64,000 nt of DNA from Varibaculum massiliense (GTDB lineage: Bacteria > Actinomycetota > Actinomycetes > Actinomycetales > Actinomycetaceae), in assembly GCF_900106855.1 (NCBI RefSeq), contig NZ_FNWI01000004.1, positions 1,674,001 through 1,738,000 of the forward strand, in the 5' to 3' direction. The position numbers and the translations under genes are program-made. A model generated the notes under the pieces. The model saw nothing but the letters and a program-made list of their open reading frames with translations. It made no database searches and was not told the origin of the DNA. Below, piece by piece: positions 44,672 through 53,174 of this stretch. The first letter of the stretch is position 1; each line of letters starts with the position of its first letter.

Positions 44672-47299
44672 ATGTCGCAAAAAAGCTCCCCTCCCGTCCT
44701 CAGTGAAGAATCTGAAGAAAAATCAGCAGTAGATCTGCTGGTAGAAGAGGCGCAACAGGCGCTCAAAGATTTTAAGAAACTTGATCAGCAAACCGTAGAC
44801 CTGATTGTGGAAACCGCTGCTCGCAAAGCGCGGGAGGCTCATGCGGTGCTTGCCGCCGAAGCGGTGGCGGAAACTAAGCGCGGAAACTTCGAGGATAAAA
44901 CGGTAAAAAATATCTTTGCCTCCGAAGTTATTGCCCAAGATTTGGAGGGGCAAAAAACCGTAGGAGTTATTTCCCGCGACGAATTTTCGGGGATTGTGCA
45001 GGTAGCCGAGCCTGTAGGGGTGGTGGCAGGGCTAACTCCAGTTACTAACCCCACCTCCACCACTATTTTTAAGGCACTGATTTGTCTTAAAACTCGTAAC
45101 CCGATTATTTTTGCCTTCCATCCTTACGCCCAAGAGTGTTCGGCTCATGCCGCAAAAATTGTCTACGAAGCTGCCTTGTCGGCGGGGGCGCCCAAAGGTT
45201 GTGTCCAGTGGATTTCCACTCCCTCCATGCAGGCAACCTCGGATTTAATTAACCATCCGGGGGTGGCGGTTATCTTAGCGACCGGCGGTAATGCCATGGT
45301 TAAAAGTGCCTACTCCTGTGGTAAGCCGGCGCTGGGAGTGGGAGCCGGGAACTGCCCTGCCTACATTCATCAGAGCGCAGTGGTGAAAAATGCGGTCAAC
45401 GATATTACCATTTCCAAGTCTTTCGATAACGGAATGATTTGTGCCTCTGAACAGGCGGTGATTCTCGATGCCTCCATTGCTGACCAGGCGCTTAAAGAGT
45501 TTGAGCATTTAGGATGCCACCTGGCAAGTGCCAAGGAAAAAGAGCAGCTGGAAGATCTGCTTTTCGGGGCGCGTGCTGGCAGTGAAGAATGTATGAGCGC
45601 CAAGCTAAATGCGGCAGTTGTGGGGCAGAGTGCAGCGAAGATAGCCGAAATGGCTGGTTTTAGCATTCCCGAAGATACCCAAGCGATTCTGGTGCCCTGC
45701 ACAGAAGTGAGCTATAAAGAACCCTTGACCCGGGAAAAACTTTCGCCAGTATTGGCGGTACTCCGGGCGGAAAATGCTGCCGAAGGCATCGAACTGTCTC
45801 GTCAAATGGTGGAACAAGATGGGTTGGGGCATAGCGCCGCCATTCACTGCCGTGACCGAGAAGTGATTGACAAGTTCGCCACCGAAGTTAATACCGTACG
45901 CATCATTGAGAATTCTCCCAGTTCTTTCGGGGCTATCGGCGGGCTCTATAACGCGATGGTGCCTTCCTTGACCCTGGGGTGTGGCTCTTATGGGCATAAC
46001 TCCGTGTCGAACAATATCAGTGCGGTAAATCTGCTTAATATCAAACGGCTAGCCAGGAGGAACCCGGTAATGACGCCTTTCCAAATCCCTAATCAAATCT
46101 ATCTTGGATCTGGATATATCCGGCAGCTAGCCAACTTGGAGCTGGGAACCAAAATTACGGTGATTACCAATCAACGCGCCGCCAATAGCAGGCAGTTGGA
46201 TGTGGTGATGCAACTGCTATATGCCCGCAGTGAGAAAATATCCGTGCAGGTGATTGAAGATGTAGAAGCTCATTTCACCGCGGAGTATCTAAAAAAGAAG
46301 GTACGGGAAGTTTCCGGTTACGGACCGCAAACAATCATTGCCGTGGGAGAGCGAGACGTCATTAATGTCGCAAAGTTCTTGCGGCTGCTGGTTGCCTGCC
46401 CCGAGCTGCCAATTAAAGAAGTCTGCGCGGGGCATATTGCTTTGCCGGTTCACCTTAATTCGCCGCAACTGATCTGTGTACCCACTATTACCGGAGGGCG
46501 AGCCTCGGTAGCTCCCTGGGCAGCGATTACCGATGAAAATACCGGCTTTGCTCGTCCGGTTAGATCCACTGCGTTCCTGCCGCAAATTGTGGTTATGGAT
46601 ACCACTTTGGCTGACTATTCCCGAAAGGATACTTTGCAGCGTGGCTTCCAAGCCATCGCCTATGGAATCGAGGGCTACACTTCCACGCAGGCCAGCGAAT
46701 ATACCGATTCTTTGGCGCTGCACGGTCTAGAGAATATCTATAAGATTCTTCCTCAGGTAGTTAATGCCTCTGAGGGCAGTCAAGAATTCGTTGATTTGCG
46801 AGAAAAGCTGATTGAAGGGTCGTTCTTAATCTCAACCGCCCAGGCGAATACCACTATGGGATTGGCAGATTCCATAACTAAAACTTTCGCGGCCGCCTTT
46901 GGAGGACGAGCGCAGGAATACTTCTCTTCGGTACTGCCCAATGTGGTGCGGTTCTTAGGAGGTCGCCCCCGAAAGTTTGTGGCTTCTCCTAACTATCTGC
47001 GTTTCCAGGCTCCTCAACAGTTGGCGGAGATTTGTAGGCGCTTGGGGATTAATGCCCGTGAAGAGGACGCCGGGGAGATTTTGGCGCTGGCTCTAGAAAG
47101 CTTAATAGCCACCTTCGGAGTACCGCTAAAAGTGCAAGACTTCCAGGTATCGGAATCCGATTTCTTGGAGCAGCTGCCAGAACTTACCCAACGTACTTTC
47201 GATCGCGAGTCCTATACCGGTACGCCACGTAAAGCTACTATGGCGGAAGTCGAAAATATCCTTAAAGCCTGTTACTACGGGCAAGAATTCGTTTCCTAA
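44672..47299 (+). CDS. adhE: AdhE-type acetaldehyde dehydrogenase with degenerate alcohol dehydrogenase half
   Basis: The protein is full length (875 residues; E. coli AdhE 891). The N-terminal acylating aldehyde dehydrogenase is intact, with catalytic C257 in FDNGMICASEQ and GVGAGNCPAYI. The C-terminal iron-alcohol-dehydrogenase half is aligned throughout but has lost its key residues. The four metal ligands of E. coli AdhE (D653, H657, H723, H737) correspond here to Q660, Y664, D733 and A747. The NAD loop GGGSPMD is GERDVIN (559-565), and TTSGTGSEVTP is TITGGRASVAP. I infer an enzyme that links acetaldehyde and acetyl-CoA but cannot make ethanol by itself. The gene stands alone, closed by a terminator. 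Confidence 0.9.
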   Translation: MSQKSSPPVLSEESEEKSAVDLLVEEAQQALKDFKKLDQQTVDLIVETAARKAREAHAVLAAEAVAETKRGNFEDKTVKNIFASEVIAQDLEGQKTVGVISRDEFSGIVQVAEPVGVVAGLTPVTNPTSTTIFKALICLKTRNPIIFAFHPYAQECSAHAAKIVYEAALSAGAPKGCVQWISTPSMQATSDLINHPGVAVILATGGNAMVKSAYSCGKPALGVGAGNCPAYIHQSAVVKNAVNDITISKSFDNGMICASEQAVILDASIADQALKEFEHLGCHLASAKEKEQLEDLLFGARAGSEECMSAKLNAAVVGQSAAKIAEMAGFSIPEDTQAILVPCTEVSYKEPLTREKLSPVLAVLRAENAAEGIELSRQMVEQDGLGHSAAIHCRDREVIDKFATEVNTVRIIENSPSSFGAIGGLYNAMVPSLTLGCGSYGHNSVSNNISAVNLLNIKRLARRNPVMTPFQIPNQIYLGSGYIRQLANLELGTKITVITNQRAANSRQLDVVMQLLYARSEKISVQVIEDVEAHFTAEYLKKKVREVSGYGPQTIIAVGERDVINVAKFLRLLVACPELPIKEVCAGHIALPVHLNSPQLICVPTITGGRASVAPWAAITDENTGFARPVRSTAFLPQIVVMDTTLADYSRKDTLQRGFQAIAYGIEGYTSTQASEYTDSLALHGLENIYKILPQVVNASEGSQEFVDLREKLIEGSFLISTAQANTTMGLADSITKTFAAAFGGRAQEYFSSVLPNVVRFLGGRPRKFVASPNYLRFQAPQQLAEICRRLGINAREEDAGEILALALESLIATFGVPLKVQDFQVSESDFLEQLPELTQRTFDRESYTGTPRKATMAEVENILKACYYGQEFVS

Positions 47300-47315
47300 A
47301 TAGTTTCATAGCAAA

Positions 47316-47352
47316 AAGCCTGCGGGGCGTTACCCTAACGCCCCGCAGGCTT
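47316..47352. terminator. Bidirectional terminator between adhE and the sugar kinase
   Basis: Perfect 17-bp arms (47316-47332 and 47336-47352) enclose CCC. A run of A on the left side serves as the T-tract for the minus-strand kinase gene. Confidence 0.9.
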
Positions 47353-47386
47353 CACTATTTGTATAGAACTCTGGGATTATCCCTAA

Positions 47387-48352
47387 CTAAAGGGTGGGAT
47401 CGTTCGCGCGAACCTCTGCGACCTCCTCCTGAGTGGGAGCATAAGCTCCTACCTTACTTACCGTAATCCCTGAGGTGATAGTTGCTCGATGCAAGGCGCC
47501 TTCGATATCGCTGAGTTGGGCTTGCTGCAGTCGCTGTTTGGCCTCTGCCGAACCCAGCAGCCCCGCATCAATCAGCCCAGAAATCAGACCTGCCATAAAG
47601 GAATCTCCGGCCCCCACAGTGTCTTTGACCTTGATGTTTAGGGGATCGACCGCCAGCATATCCCGGTCATTGGCGCACACTGCATAAGTAGCCCACGGTC
47701 CGCGGGTAGCGACAATCAGACCCGGTCCCATAGCTTTCCACTTCCGCAAAACCGCCTCGAGGGGAGTATCTTCGCCATAGAGCCAGGCAATATCCTCGTC
47801 ACTGGCTTTTACCACATCAGCAAGGCTAATCAGTTCTTCTATACGAGGACGTACCTCTTCCGGGGTGCCCATCAAAGCCGGGCGCACATTGGGGTCATAG
47901 CTAACAGTTCCTTTAGCAGCCATCGCCTTCACTGCCTTTACCACCGCAGCGGCACCGGGGGCTAAGGTGGCGGCGAAACTGCCGGTATGCAGGTGGCTGA
48001 TAGTACTTACCTCGGGAAGTGGCGGGACTTGCCATTCTAATTCGAAATCGTAGGTCGCTTGTCCGTTTTCGTTTATATGGGCGTTAGCGATGGGAGTTTT
48101 CTGGGCGTTAGCGCTACCGGGAACAACCTTGACCCCAGAACTGGCTAATGTTTCTTCCAAACTCTTACCGCGCGTGTCCTTTCCCCACCAGGAAGCCAAA
48201 GAGGTGGGGTGTCCCAAACTGGCCACTCCGCAGGCCACATTGAAGATACTTCCGCCTACTTTTTCTTCTACGGTACCGGCGCGTTCAATAACATCGATTA
48301 AGGCTTCGCCCAGGCAAAGCACGGGATTATCGGTTGCTTTCATTTCAGTCAT
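47387..48352 (-). CDS. PfkB-family sugar kinase, fructokinase-like
   Basis: The 321-residue protein has the PfkB layout: LCLGEALIDVI at the start, GGSIFNVACGVASLG as the sugar-side motif, and DTVGAGDSFMAGLISGL with the catalytic Asp. YDPNVRPALMG is typical of fructokinases. GTGGAG precedes the ATG. It follows the sugar transporter gene by five bases, so the pair takes up and phosphorylates a hexose, with fructose the leading candidate. Confidence 0.85.
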   Translation of the reverse strand: MTEMKATDNPVLCLGEALIDVIERAGTVEEKVGGSIFNVACGVASLGHPTSLASWWGKDTRGKSLEETLASSGVKVVPGSANAQKTPIANAHINENGQATYDFELEWQVPPLPEVSTISHLHTGSFAATLAPGAAAVVKAVKAMAAKGTVSYDPNVRPALMGTPEEVRPRIEELISLADVVKASDEDIAWLYGEDTPLEAVLRKWKAMGPGLIVATRGPWATYAVCANDRDMLAVDPLNIKVKDTVGAGDSFMAGLISGLIDAGLLGSAEAKQRLQQAQLSDIEGALHRATITSGITVSKVGAYAPTQEEVAEVRANDPTL

Positions 48353-48357
48353 GATAA

Positions 48358-49755
48358 TTACTCCACACCTAGTTTCTTGGACATTTCTTCAAGCGGAATT
48401 CCTTTGGTTTCCGGCATTACTTTCAATACCCACAGTAGCTGACCACACATACACAGGAAGAAGATTAGGAATGACCAGCCGCCCCCTAGGAACGCGATCA
48501 TGGAGGGGAATACCCCGGAGGTGATGGCGGCAAAAGTCCAGTGAGTAGTCGAACCTACTGATTGCCCGGCTCCCCGTACCTTATTCGGGAAGATTTCGGA
48601 GATGAATACCCAAATAACTGAGCCTTGGCCGAAGGCGTGCGCGGCGATGAACACCAGCAACCCAATCAAAACCAGCACCGAGGAACCGGAAGTAAAGTTG
48701 CCCTCAAAGCGGAACATCACAAAGGTTAAGAATCCCAAGCTGACCAGATACCCGATGGATCCCACCAACATTAGAGTGCGGCGTCCCAGCCTGTCGATTA
48801 CGGTTAGCGCGGTCATGGTGGCAACCAAGTTCATGAATCCCACGGCGATAGACATTAGGTAGGAGGCGTTTTCGCCGGCTCCGGCCTCTTGCATAACCAT
48901 GGGCGCATAGTAAAGGATCGCGTTAATCCCTGAGAGCTGGTTGAAAGCCGCAATAGCGATAGCCATCAGCATTACTTTGCGATAACGCTTGGAGAAGAAA
49001 TTAACTTTGGTCTTAGATTGCTCCAAGTCGCGCTTAATCTGTTGTCTAATCTCGGTTAGCTCCTGATCGGATTCCTCCTGCGAGGAGCAAAGCTTCAGGC
49101 TAATAGTTTCTGCCTCATTATCGCGTCCTTGAGCCATTAACCAACGCGGGGTTTCCGGAACCGTAAACAGCAATAGCAAGAACACTATGGAGGGAACTGC
49201 CATAATCCCCAGCATCCAGCGCCAAGCAGTATCATGCGGGGCAATAGCGCGAATAATGGCATTGGAAGCGTAAGCCACCAAAATACCTAACACGATATTG
49301 AACTGCACCAAGCCAACCAGACGGCCGCGTTGGCGGGCGGGGGCAATTTCGGCGATATAGATGGGGGCACACACGCTGGCCATGCCGACGCCCACGCCTC
49401 CAAGGAATCTGGAGGCCAGGAATAGCCAATAGGCAGAGCCCGGTGCTAGGGCGGTGCCCAGGCTGCCTAGCAGGAACAAAGCGCCGATAGCGAATAGCAG
49501 TTTTTTCCGTCCATATTTATCGGCTAGCCCCCCTCCGGATAGTGCGCCCACAATAGTGCCGATGGTTGCGGAGGCAACGGTGAAACCGAGCGATTGCGGG
49601 GTTAGGTCGAATACTACTTCTAAGGCTTTAGTTGTTCCTGAAATTACTGCGGTATCGAAGCCAAAAATCAAGCCGCCGACAGATGCCACTACGGCACTGC
49701 GGATGACCAGACCATTGGCACGAGAGCGTTCCAAGTTGGTTGTCTCGCTGGACAT
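48358..49755 (-). CDS. MFS sugar porter (sugar:proton symporter)
   Basis: This 465-residue, 12-helix transporter belongs to the sugar porter family. It has GGLIFGFDTAVISG in helix 1, the ADKYGRKKLL and DRLGRRTLM loops after helices 2 and 8, PETPRWL after helix 6, QLSGINAILYYAP in helix 7 and PETKGIPLEE at the end. These are the family signatures of XylE/GlcP/GLUT. AAGGGAAAC precedes the ATG. It is the first gene of the two-gene operon with the kinase; the upstream dyads suggest sugar-dependent control. Confidence 0.93.
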   Translation of the reverse strand: MSSETTNLERSRANGLVIRSAVVASVGGLIFGFDTAVISGTTKALEVVFDLTPQSLGFTVASATIGTIVGALSGGGLADKYGRKKLLFAIGALFLLGSLGTALAPGSAYWLFLASRFLGGVGVGMASVCAPIYIAEIAPARQRGRLVGLVQFNIVLGILVAYASNAIIRAIAPHDTAWRWMLGIMAVPSIVFLLLLFTVPETPRWLMAQGRDNEAETISLKLCSSQEESDQELTEIRQQIKRDLEQSKTKVNFFSKRYRKVMLMAIAIAAFNQLSGINAILYYAPMVMQEAGAGENASYLMSIAVGFMNLVATMTALTVIDRLGRRTLMLVGSIGYLVSLGFLTFVMFRFEGNFTSGSSVLVLIGLLVFIAAHAFGQGSVIWVFISEIFPNKVRGAGQSVGSTTHWTFAAITSGVFPSMIAFLGGGWSFLIFFLCMCGQLLWVLKVMPETKGIPLEEMSKKLGVE

Positions 49756-50092
49756 GATGTTTCCCTTCTTGTGTGGCTTTTCGGGTAGAAAAGTTGGGTA
49801 TTGTGGTATTAATGTTGGATTGCGAGTATTTAATTAACATTAATACCTTATTTATACGGTAATCCCAAATGATGCCACAATATCAGGAAATTAAAAATAT
49901 GAGGTGCTTATTACTTTTTTACTGGTGTACTCACAATATAATTAGCGATTTCTGGCGGGAATTACTAGCTCCGAGGTGGGACACACGAAGAACCACCTAG
50001 GAGGTAACGATTCCTCTACCCAGGAAAACCTATCAGGTGTTTTCCCGGAAAATAGACATAATCCGGGTTATGCCCGGGCGTAATCTGCGGGG
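49756..50092 (-). promoter_or_regulatory. Promoter region of the sugar porter operon
   Basis: This 337-base gap lies between the porter start and the adhesin's stop. The porter-proximal 120 bases are AT-rich and contain the dyads described separately. The distal part (50020-50085) has weak hairpins, such as CCGGG-TTATG-CCCGG near 50065, that may terminate the adhesin transcript. There is no gene. Confidence 0.5.
49805..49847. promoter_or_regulatory. 12-bp inverted repeat, candidate operator
   Basis: GGTATTAATGTT (49805-49816) and AACATTAATACC (49836-49847) are perfect complements 19 bases apart. Outside them TATTGTGG (near 49798) and CCACAATA (near 49875) form a second nested inverted pair. 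Both sit 45-125 bases before the porter start, as expected for a repressor binding two sites. Confidence 0.6.
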
Positions 50093-52234
50093 CTACTTGC
50101 TTGCTCGATGCCGGTATGTCAGCAGAGCGGCTCCTCCAGCAAGCGCGGCCAGCATTGAGATAGCGGCTACCAGAGCCTCACTACCTGTAGGGGGCAACTG
50201 ATTGCCGGTGTTTTTCCGATCTGGTTTTCTTGGGGACACCGGTTTTTGCGACTCAGTATCGCTGGGGTTGGTCGAAGGTGCCTCTACTTTTTCCCACTGC
50301 GCATACAGGGTTAAGTCCGCGCTCAACTGGATTTTTTCTCCCCCCTTATAGGCGGTACCGCTGTTATCCTTGGCAGTATTCCACCCGGTGAAACGGTAAC
50401 CTTTTCGGGTAACTTGCGCCGCACCGGCGCTTAATACTGAGTGCGGATTGGCTTTATTAGCTTTTACCGTGACCCCACCCGTGCCGCCGTTAGCGTCGTA
50501 AGAGATGTTCACCAGCTCAATGGGTCCGTTTCCGGGAGCTAGGTAAATAATGTCGTAGTTATTCATCGCCGAGTTTCGGCTCAACACTGTGGTTCCGGTG
50601 AAAGAATGTTTCGCGAACTTCAAGTTCGTGAACTTTGCGAAGTTGCTTGGTGGCTCCCAGGCGCCTATCCTCGCTACGTTTTCAGCAAAAACGGTGGTGT
50701 TGTCGGTAGCGAGATTTTGCCACTTAGTTTCATCGGCTGGGTCAGTGAAGGAAACGGATTGAGTAATAATGGCGCCACCGTAATTCGCGGTGTTCCGGTA
50801 GAACTGGGTGTTTTCACTGATGGTAGCGTTTGCCATTGCATACACGTATAGGGCACCGCCGCCAGTACCTAGACGGTCACTAACTGCCTGGTTGCCATCG
50901 AAAGCACTGCTCTTGACAGTGGCAGTAATATCGTCCCCAAGCACGATTCCGCCGGCCTGGTCAGCTTTGTTGTCTAAGAATTTCGAGTTGGTGACGTCCA
51001 GTTTTGCGGGGCCGGCATATCCCATGATGGCGCCCCCGAAGGTCCCTTCCCCGCCGGTTACTTGGTTTTGGTTGAATTCGCAACGGTCAAGGGAGAGGTT
51101 GACGCCGTCCACTAGCACGGCGCCACCGCCCAATGCGGCTGCTTGATTCTTTGTGAACTTGTTGCCGCTCATTGTCATGGAGATAGGACTTTCCACCGTT
51201 CCAAATTGCGGGGCAAGATTTGAGCTGACGGTTACCGCACCGCCAGAATTAGACTTGTTGCCAGTAAAGGTGGAAGTGGTTAACGAAAAATCGCCCTTTT
51301 TCGCCAGAGCATAGGTGATTGCCCCGCCCATGCCGTAGCCAGGCTTATTGGTGGGCTGAGAGGTGCTGTTGCCAGTAAAAGTACACCCGTCCACCGTAAA
51401 TTTTTCGGTTGCAGAAACGGAAACAATTGCGCCTCCAGAATAGGCGGCATAGTTATTAGAGAAGGTAGAGTTCTTAACGGTAATCTCTTTTCCAGCGAGG
51501 ATAGCTCCACCCTGGAAAGCAGATTTATTCCCGCTGATCTCGGCGCCATCAATGGCGATGGAACTGTTTTTGGTTCCGTAAATGGCGCCGCCGCCATTAC
51601 CTTGGGCGCTAGCGGCACTGTTGTTATTTAGCAGTTTCGATCCGGGATTCATGACCAGTTTCCCAGTTCCGTAAAGCAAGATGCCAGCGCCGCCAGATTT
51701 AGTCGCATAACCGTTCTGCACTACCGCGCCGCTATTCATCGTCAGTTGGGTTCCACCTCCAACTGCGACCCCTCGATGCTTTTCTTGTCCATCGATTACC
51801 ACGTTTTCCAAGGTAACCTGGGAGTCCCAACGGATATTCAAGATGCCAAAGTTTCCGGTATCTGTCCCCGCAAAAGTTATTTTATGGCTGGCGCCCGCCG
51901 GTGACTTGATCGTTAAATCTTGATCGCTGCCGGTGTTTAACACCTTGTCACTGGTGGGACCGGGCACCGCTAGATCAGCGTTTAAGGTTAAAGTGTAGGC
52001 CGTATTTTTCGCCATGGGGGAGCCGCTAGTTCCGGCCTTAGCAAGCGCGGTTACCAAATCTGCGGCCTGATCTTGGGTGAACTCTTTGACTAAGCTACCA
52101 TCGTCGCTCTTTGTAATTATATAGGCAGCAGTAGAGGGAGCGGCAGAGGCAGAGCCGCAGCCCAACAGCCCGCAAGGCATCAATAACGCTAGGCTTGCCA
52201 ATAGTAGACTTAGATTCTTCAAAATTTTTCGCAT
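50093..52234 (-). CDS. LPPTG-anchored surface protein with beta-helix (Pmp-like) repeats
   Basis: The protein has 713 residues. A signal peptide (1 to about 32, ending SASA) is followed by a large right-handed beta-helix region, about 85-555, in which GGAI (or GGAV/GGAL) and FxxN motifs alternate, for example CTFTGN, STFTGN, KFTKN and EFNQN. This is the chlamydial polymorphic-membrane-protein repeat pattern. Next comes an InlB/Listeria-Bacteroides-type repeat (ISYDANGGTGG to LTLYAQWEK, about 575-645). A Pro/Ser linker, LPPTG at 680-684, a hydrophobic span and RHRASK complete a sortase substrate. An adhesin role is inferred. It stands alone between weak terminators. Confidence 0.9.
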   Translation of the reverse strand: MRKILKNLSLLLASLALLMPCGLLGCGSASAAPSTAAYIITKSDDGSLVKEFTQDQAADLVTALAKAGTSGSPMAKNTAYTLTLNADLAVPGPTSDKVLNTGSDQDLTIKSPAGASHKITFAGTDTGNFGILNIRWDSQVTLENVVIDGQEKHRGVAVGGGTQLTMNSGAVVQNGYATKSGGAGILLYGTGKLVMNPGSKLLNNNSAASAQGNGGGAIYGTKNSSIAIDGAEISGNKSAFQGGAILAGKEITVKNSTFSNNYAAYSGGAIVSVSATEKFTVDGCTFTGNSTSQPTNKPGYGMGGAITYALAKKGDFSLTTSTFTGNKSNSGGAVTVSSNLAPQFGTVESPISMTMSGNKFTKNQAAALGGGAVLVDGVNLSLDRCEFNQNQVTGGEGTFGGAIMGYAGPAKLDVTNSKFLDNKADQAGGIVLGDDITATVKSSAFDGNQAVSDRLGTGGGALYVYAMANATISENTQFYRNTANYGGAIITQSVSFTDPADETKWQNLATDNTTVFAENVARIGAWEPPSNFAKFTNLKFAKHSFTGTTVLSRNSAMNNYDIIYLAPGNGPIELVNISYDANGGTGGVTVKANKANPHSVLSAGAAQVTRKGYRFTGWNTAKDNSGTAYKGGEKIQLSADLTLYAQWEKVEAPSTNPSDTESQKPVSPRKPDRKNTGNQLPPTGSEALVAAISMLAALAGGAALLTYRHRASK

Positions 52235-52373
52235 TACATTTCCTTTATTTGGCAGCTGCTGCCTGCTGGCACGCCTTAGTCGTACCCAAAATAATCTATC
52301 TTCCCCTCCGAAAAGGTTCCGTTCATTACCATGTTATCATCGGGGGAGTAGATGCGCTCAGCGTACTGTTAAA

Positions 52374-52404
52374 GCTCCCGGTAGCCCTAAGGGCTACCGG
52401 GAGC
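52374..52404 (-). terminator. Terminator after the lipoprotein gene
   Basis: Perfect 15-bp arms (52374-52388 and 52390-52404) form a hairpin. On the minus strand it is followed by CTTTAAC. It closes the lipoprotein transcript before the adhesin gene. Confidence 0.8.
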
Positions 52405-52450
52405 GCATCAATGCTTATCAGAATCGGCAGTGGTTATTTAGAGCGGGTAA

Positions 52451-53059
52451 CTACTGTTGCAACTCGTCAGTGGTAACCATAAAGCCTTCCACTGGCAGCT
52501 GGCTGCGGACAATCAATAGGTTGTTGGTGTCCGCAGGAAGGGTATATTCCCAAGTTGCCTCCGCCGGTTTATCCGTCCCGCAGGCCACTTTGGTTAACTG
52601 TCCTTTCCGGTCGGAACTGCTCTCATCGCTGTCCGGAGCAATCCACACATCGATAGTGGTTGGTTTTACCGTCTGGCAATAGAAACCAATTTTAAATTTA
52701 CTCCCGGCTTTCCAGTCGCCATTATGGTTCAGATACAGGTGGTAATTCTTGATTTTATCTTTGCTAAAGCTCGCGAAAGTCGCATCAATCCGTTCCGAGG
52801 TAACTCCCTTTTTCTCGGCAAATTCTTTACCTTTTTCCTCCCACTTTTTCTCCAGAGCTTCCGCATCATCCACCTTTACCTCTTGCTGTTTTTGCTCCGG
52901 CAGTAGCACATTCTCGGTGGTGGATATGAGCCCCACTTTCGTTTCGGGGGCTTTACTTTCCGGAGCCGCCTTCTTTTCCCCGCTGCTCCCGCCTCCTCCG
53001 CAGGCAGACAAGCTAATAGCTAAGGCGAATGCACCCGCTAACGCAAAAAGTTTTTTCAT
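52451..53059 (-). CDS. Lipoprotein of unknown function
   Basis: The 202-residue protein has a type II signal peptide with lipobox LSAC at about 17-20, followed by GGGGSSGEKK, a typical flexible lipoprotein tether. The mature part is charged (Lys/Glu-rich) at about 30-100 and then has a likely compact domain with a cysteine pair in FYCQTV and VACGTD. I do not recognise the family. It lies just downstream of the histidine kinase, in the same direction, across a 115-base gap, so it may be a target or partner of that system. Confidence 0.75.
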   Translation of the reverse strand: MKKLFALAGAFALAISLSACGGGGSSGEKKAAPESKAPETKVGLISTTENVLLPEQKQQEVKVDDAEALEKKWEEKGKEFAEKKGVTSERIDATFASFSKDKIKNYHLYLNHNGDWKAGSKFKIGFYCQTVKPTTIDVWIAPDSDESSSDRKGQLTKVACGTDKPAEATWEYTLPADTNNLLIVRSQLPVEGFMVTTDELQQ

Positions 53060-53174
53060 GGTGGTTCCCTCCCGTTAGTAAGACCTATGGAGCTCCCTCG
53101 CCCCACTTACCTCCACCCTAGGAAGGTAGCTAGCGTAAGTAATCACCCAAAAGTACGAATTTTCAGCCTGGTAA

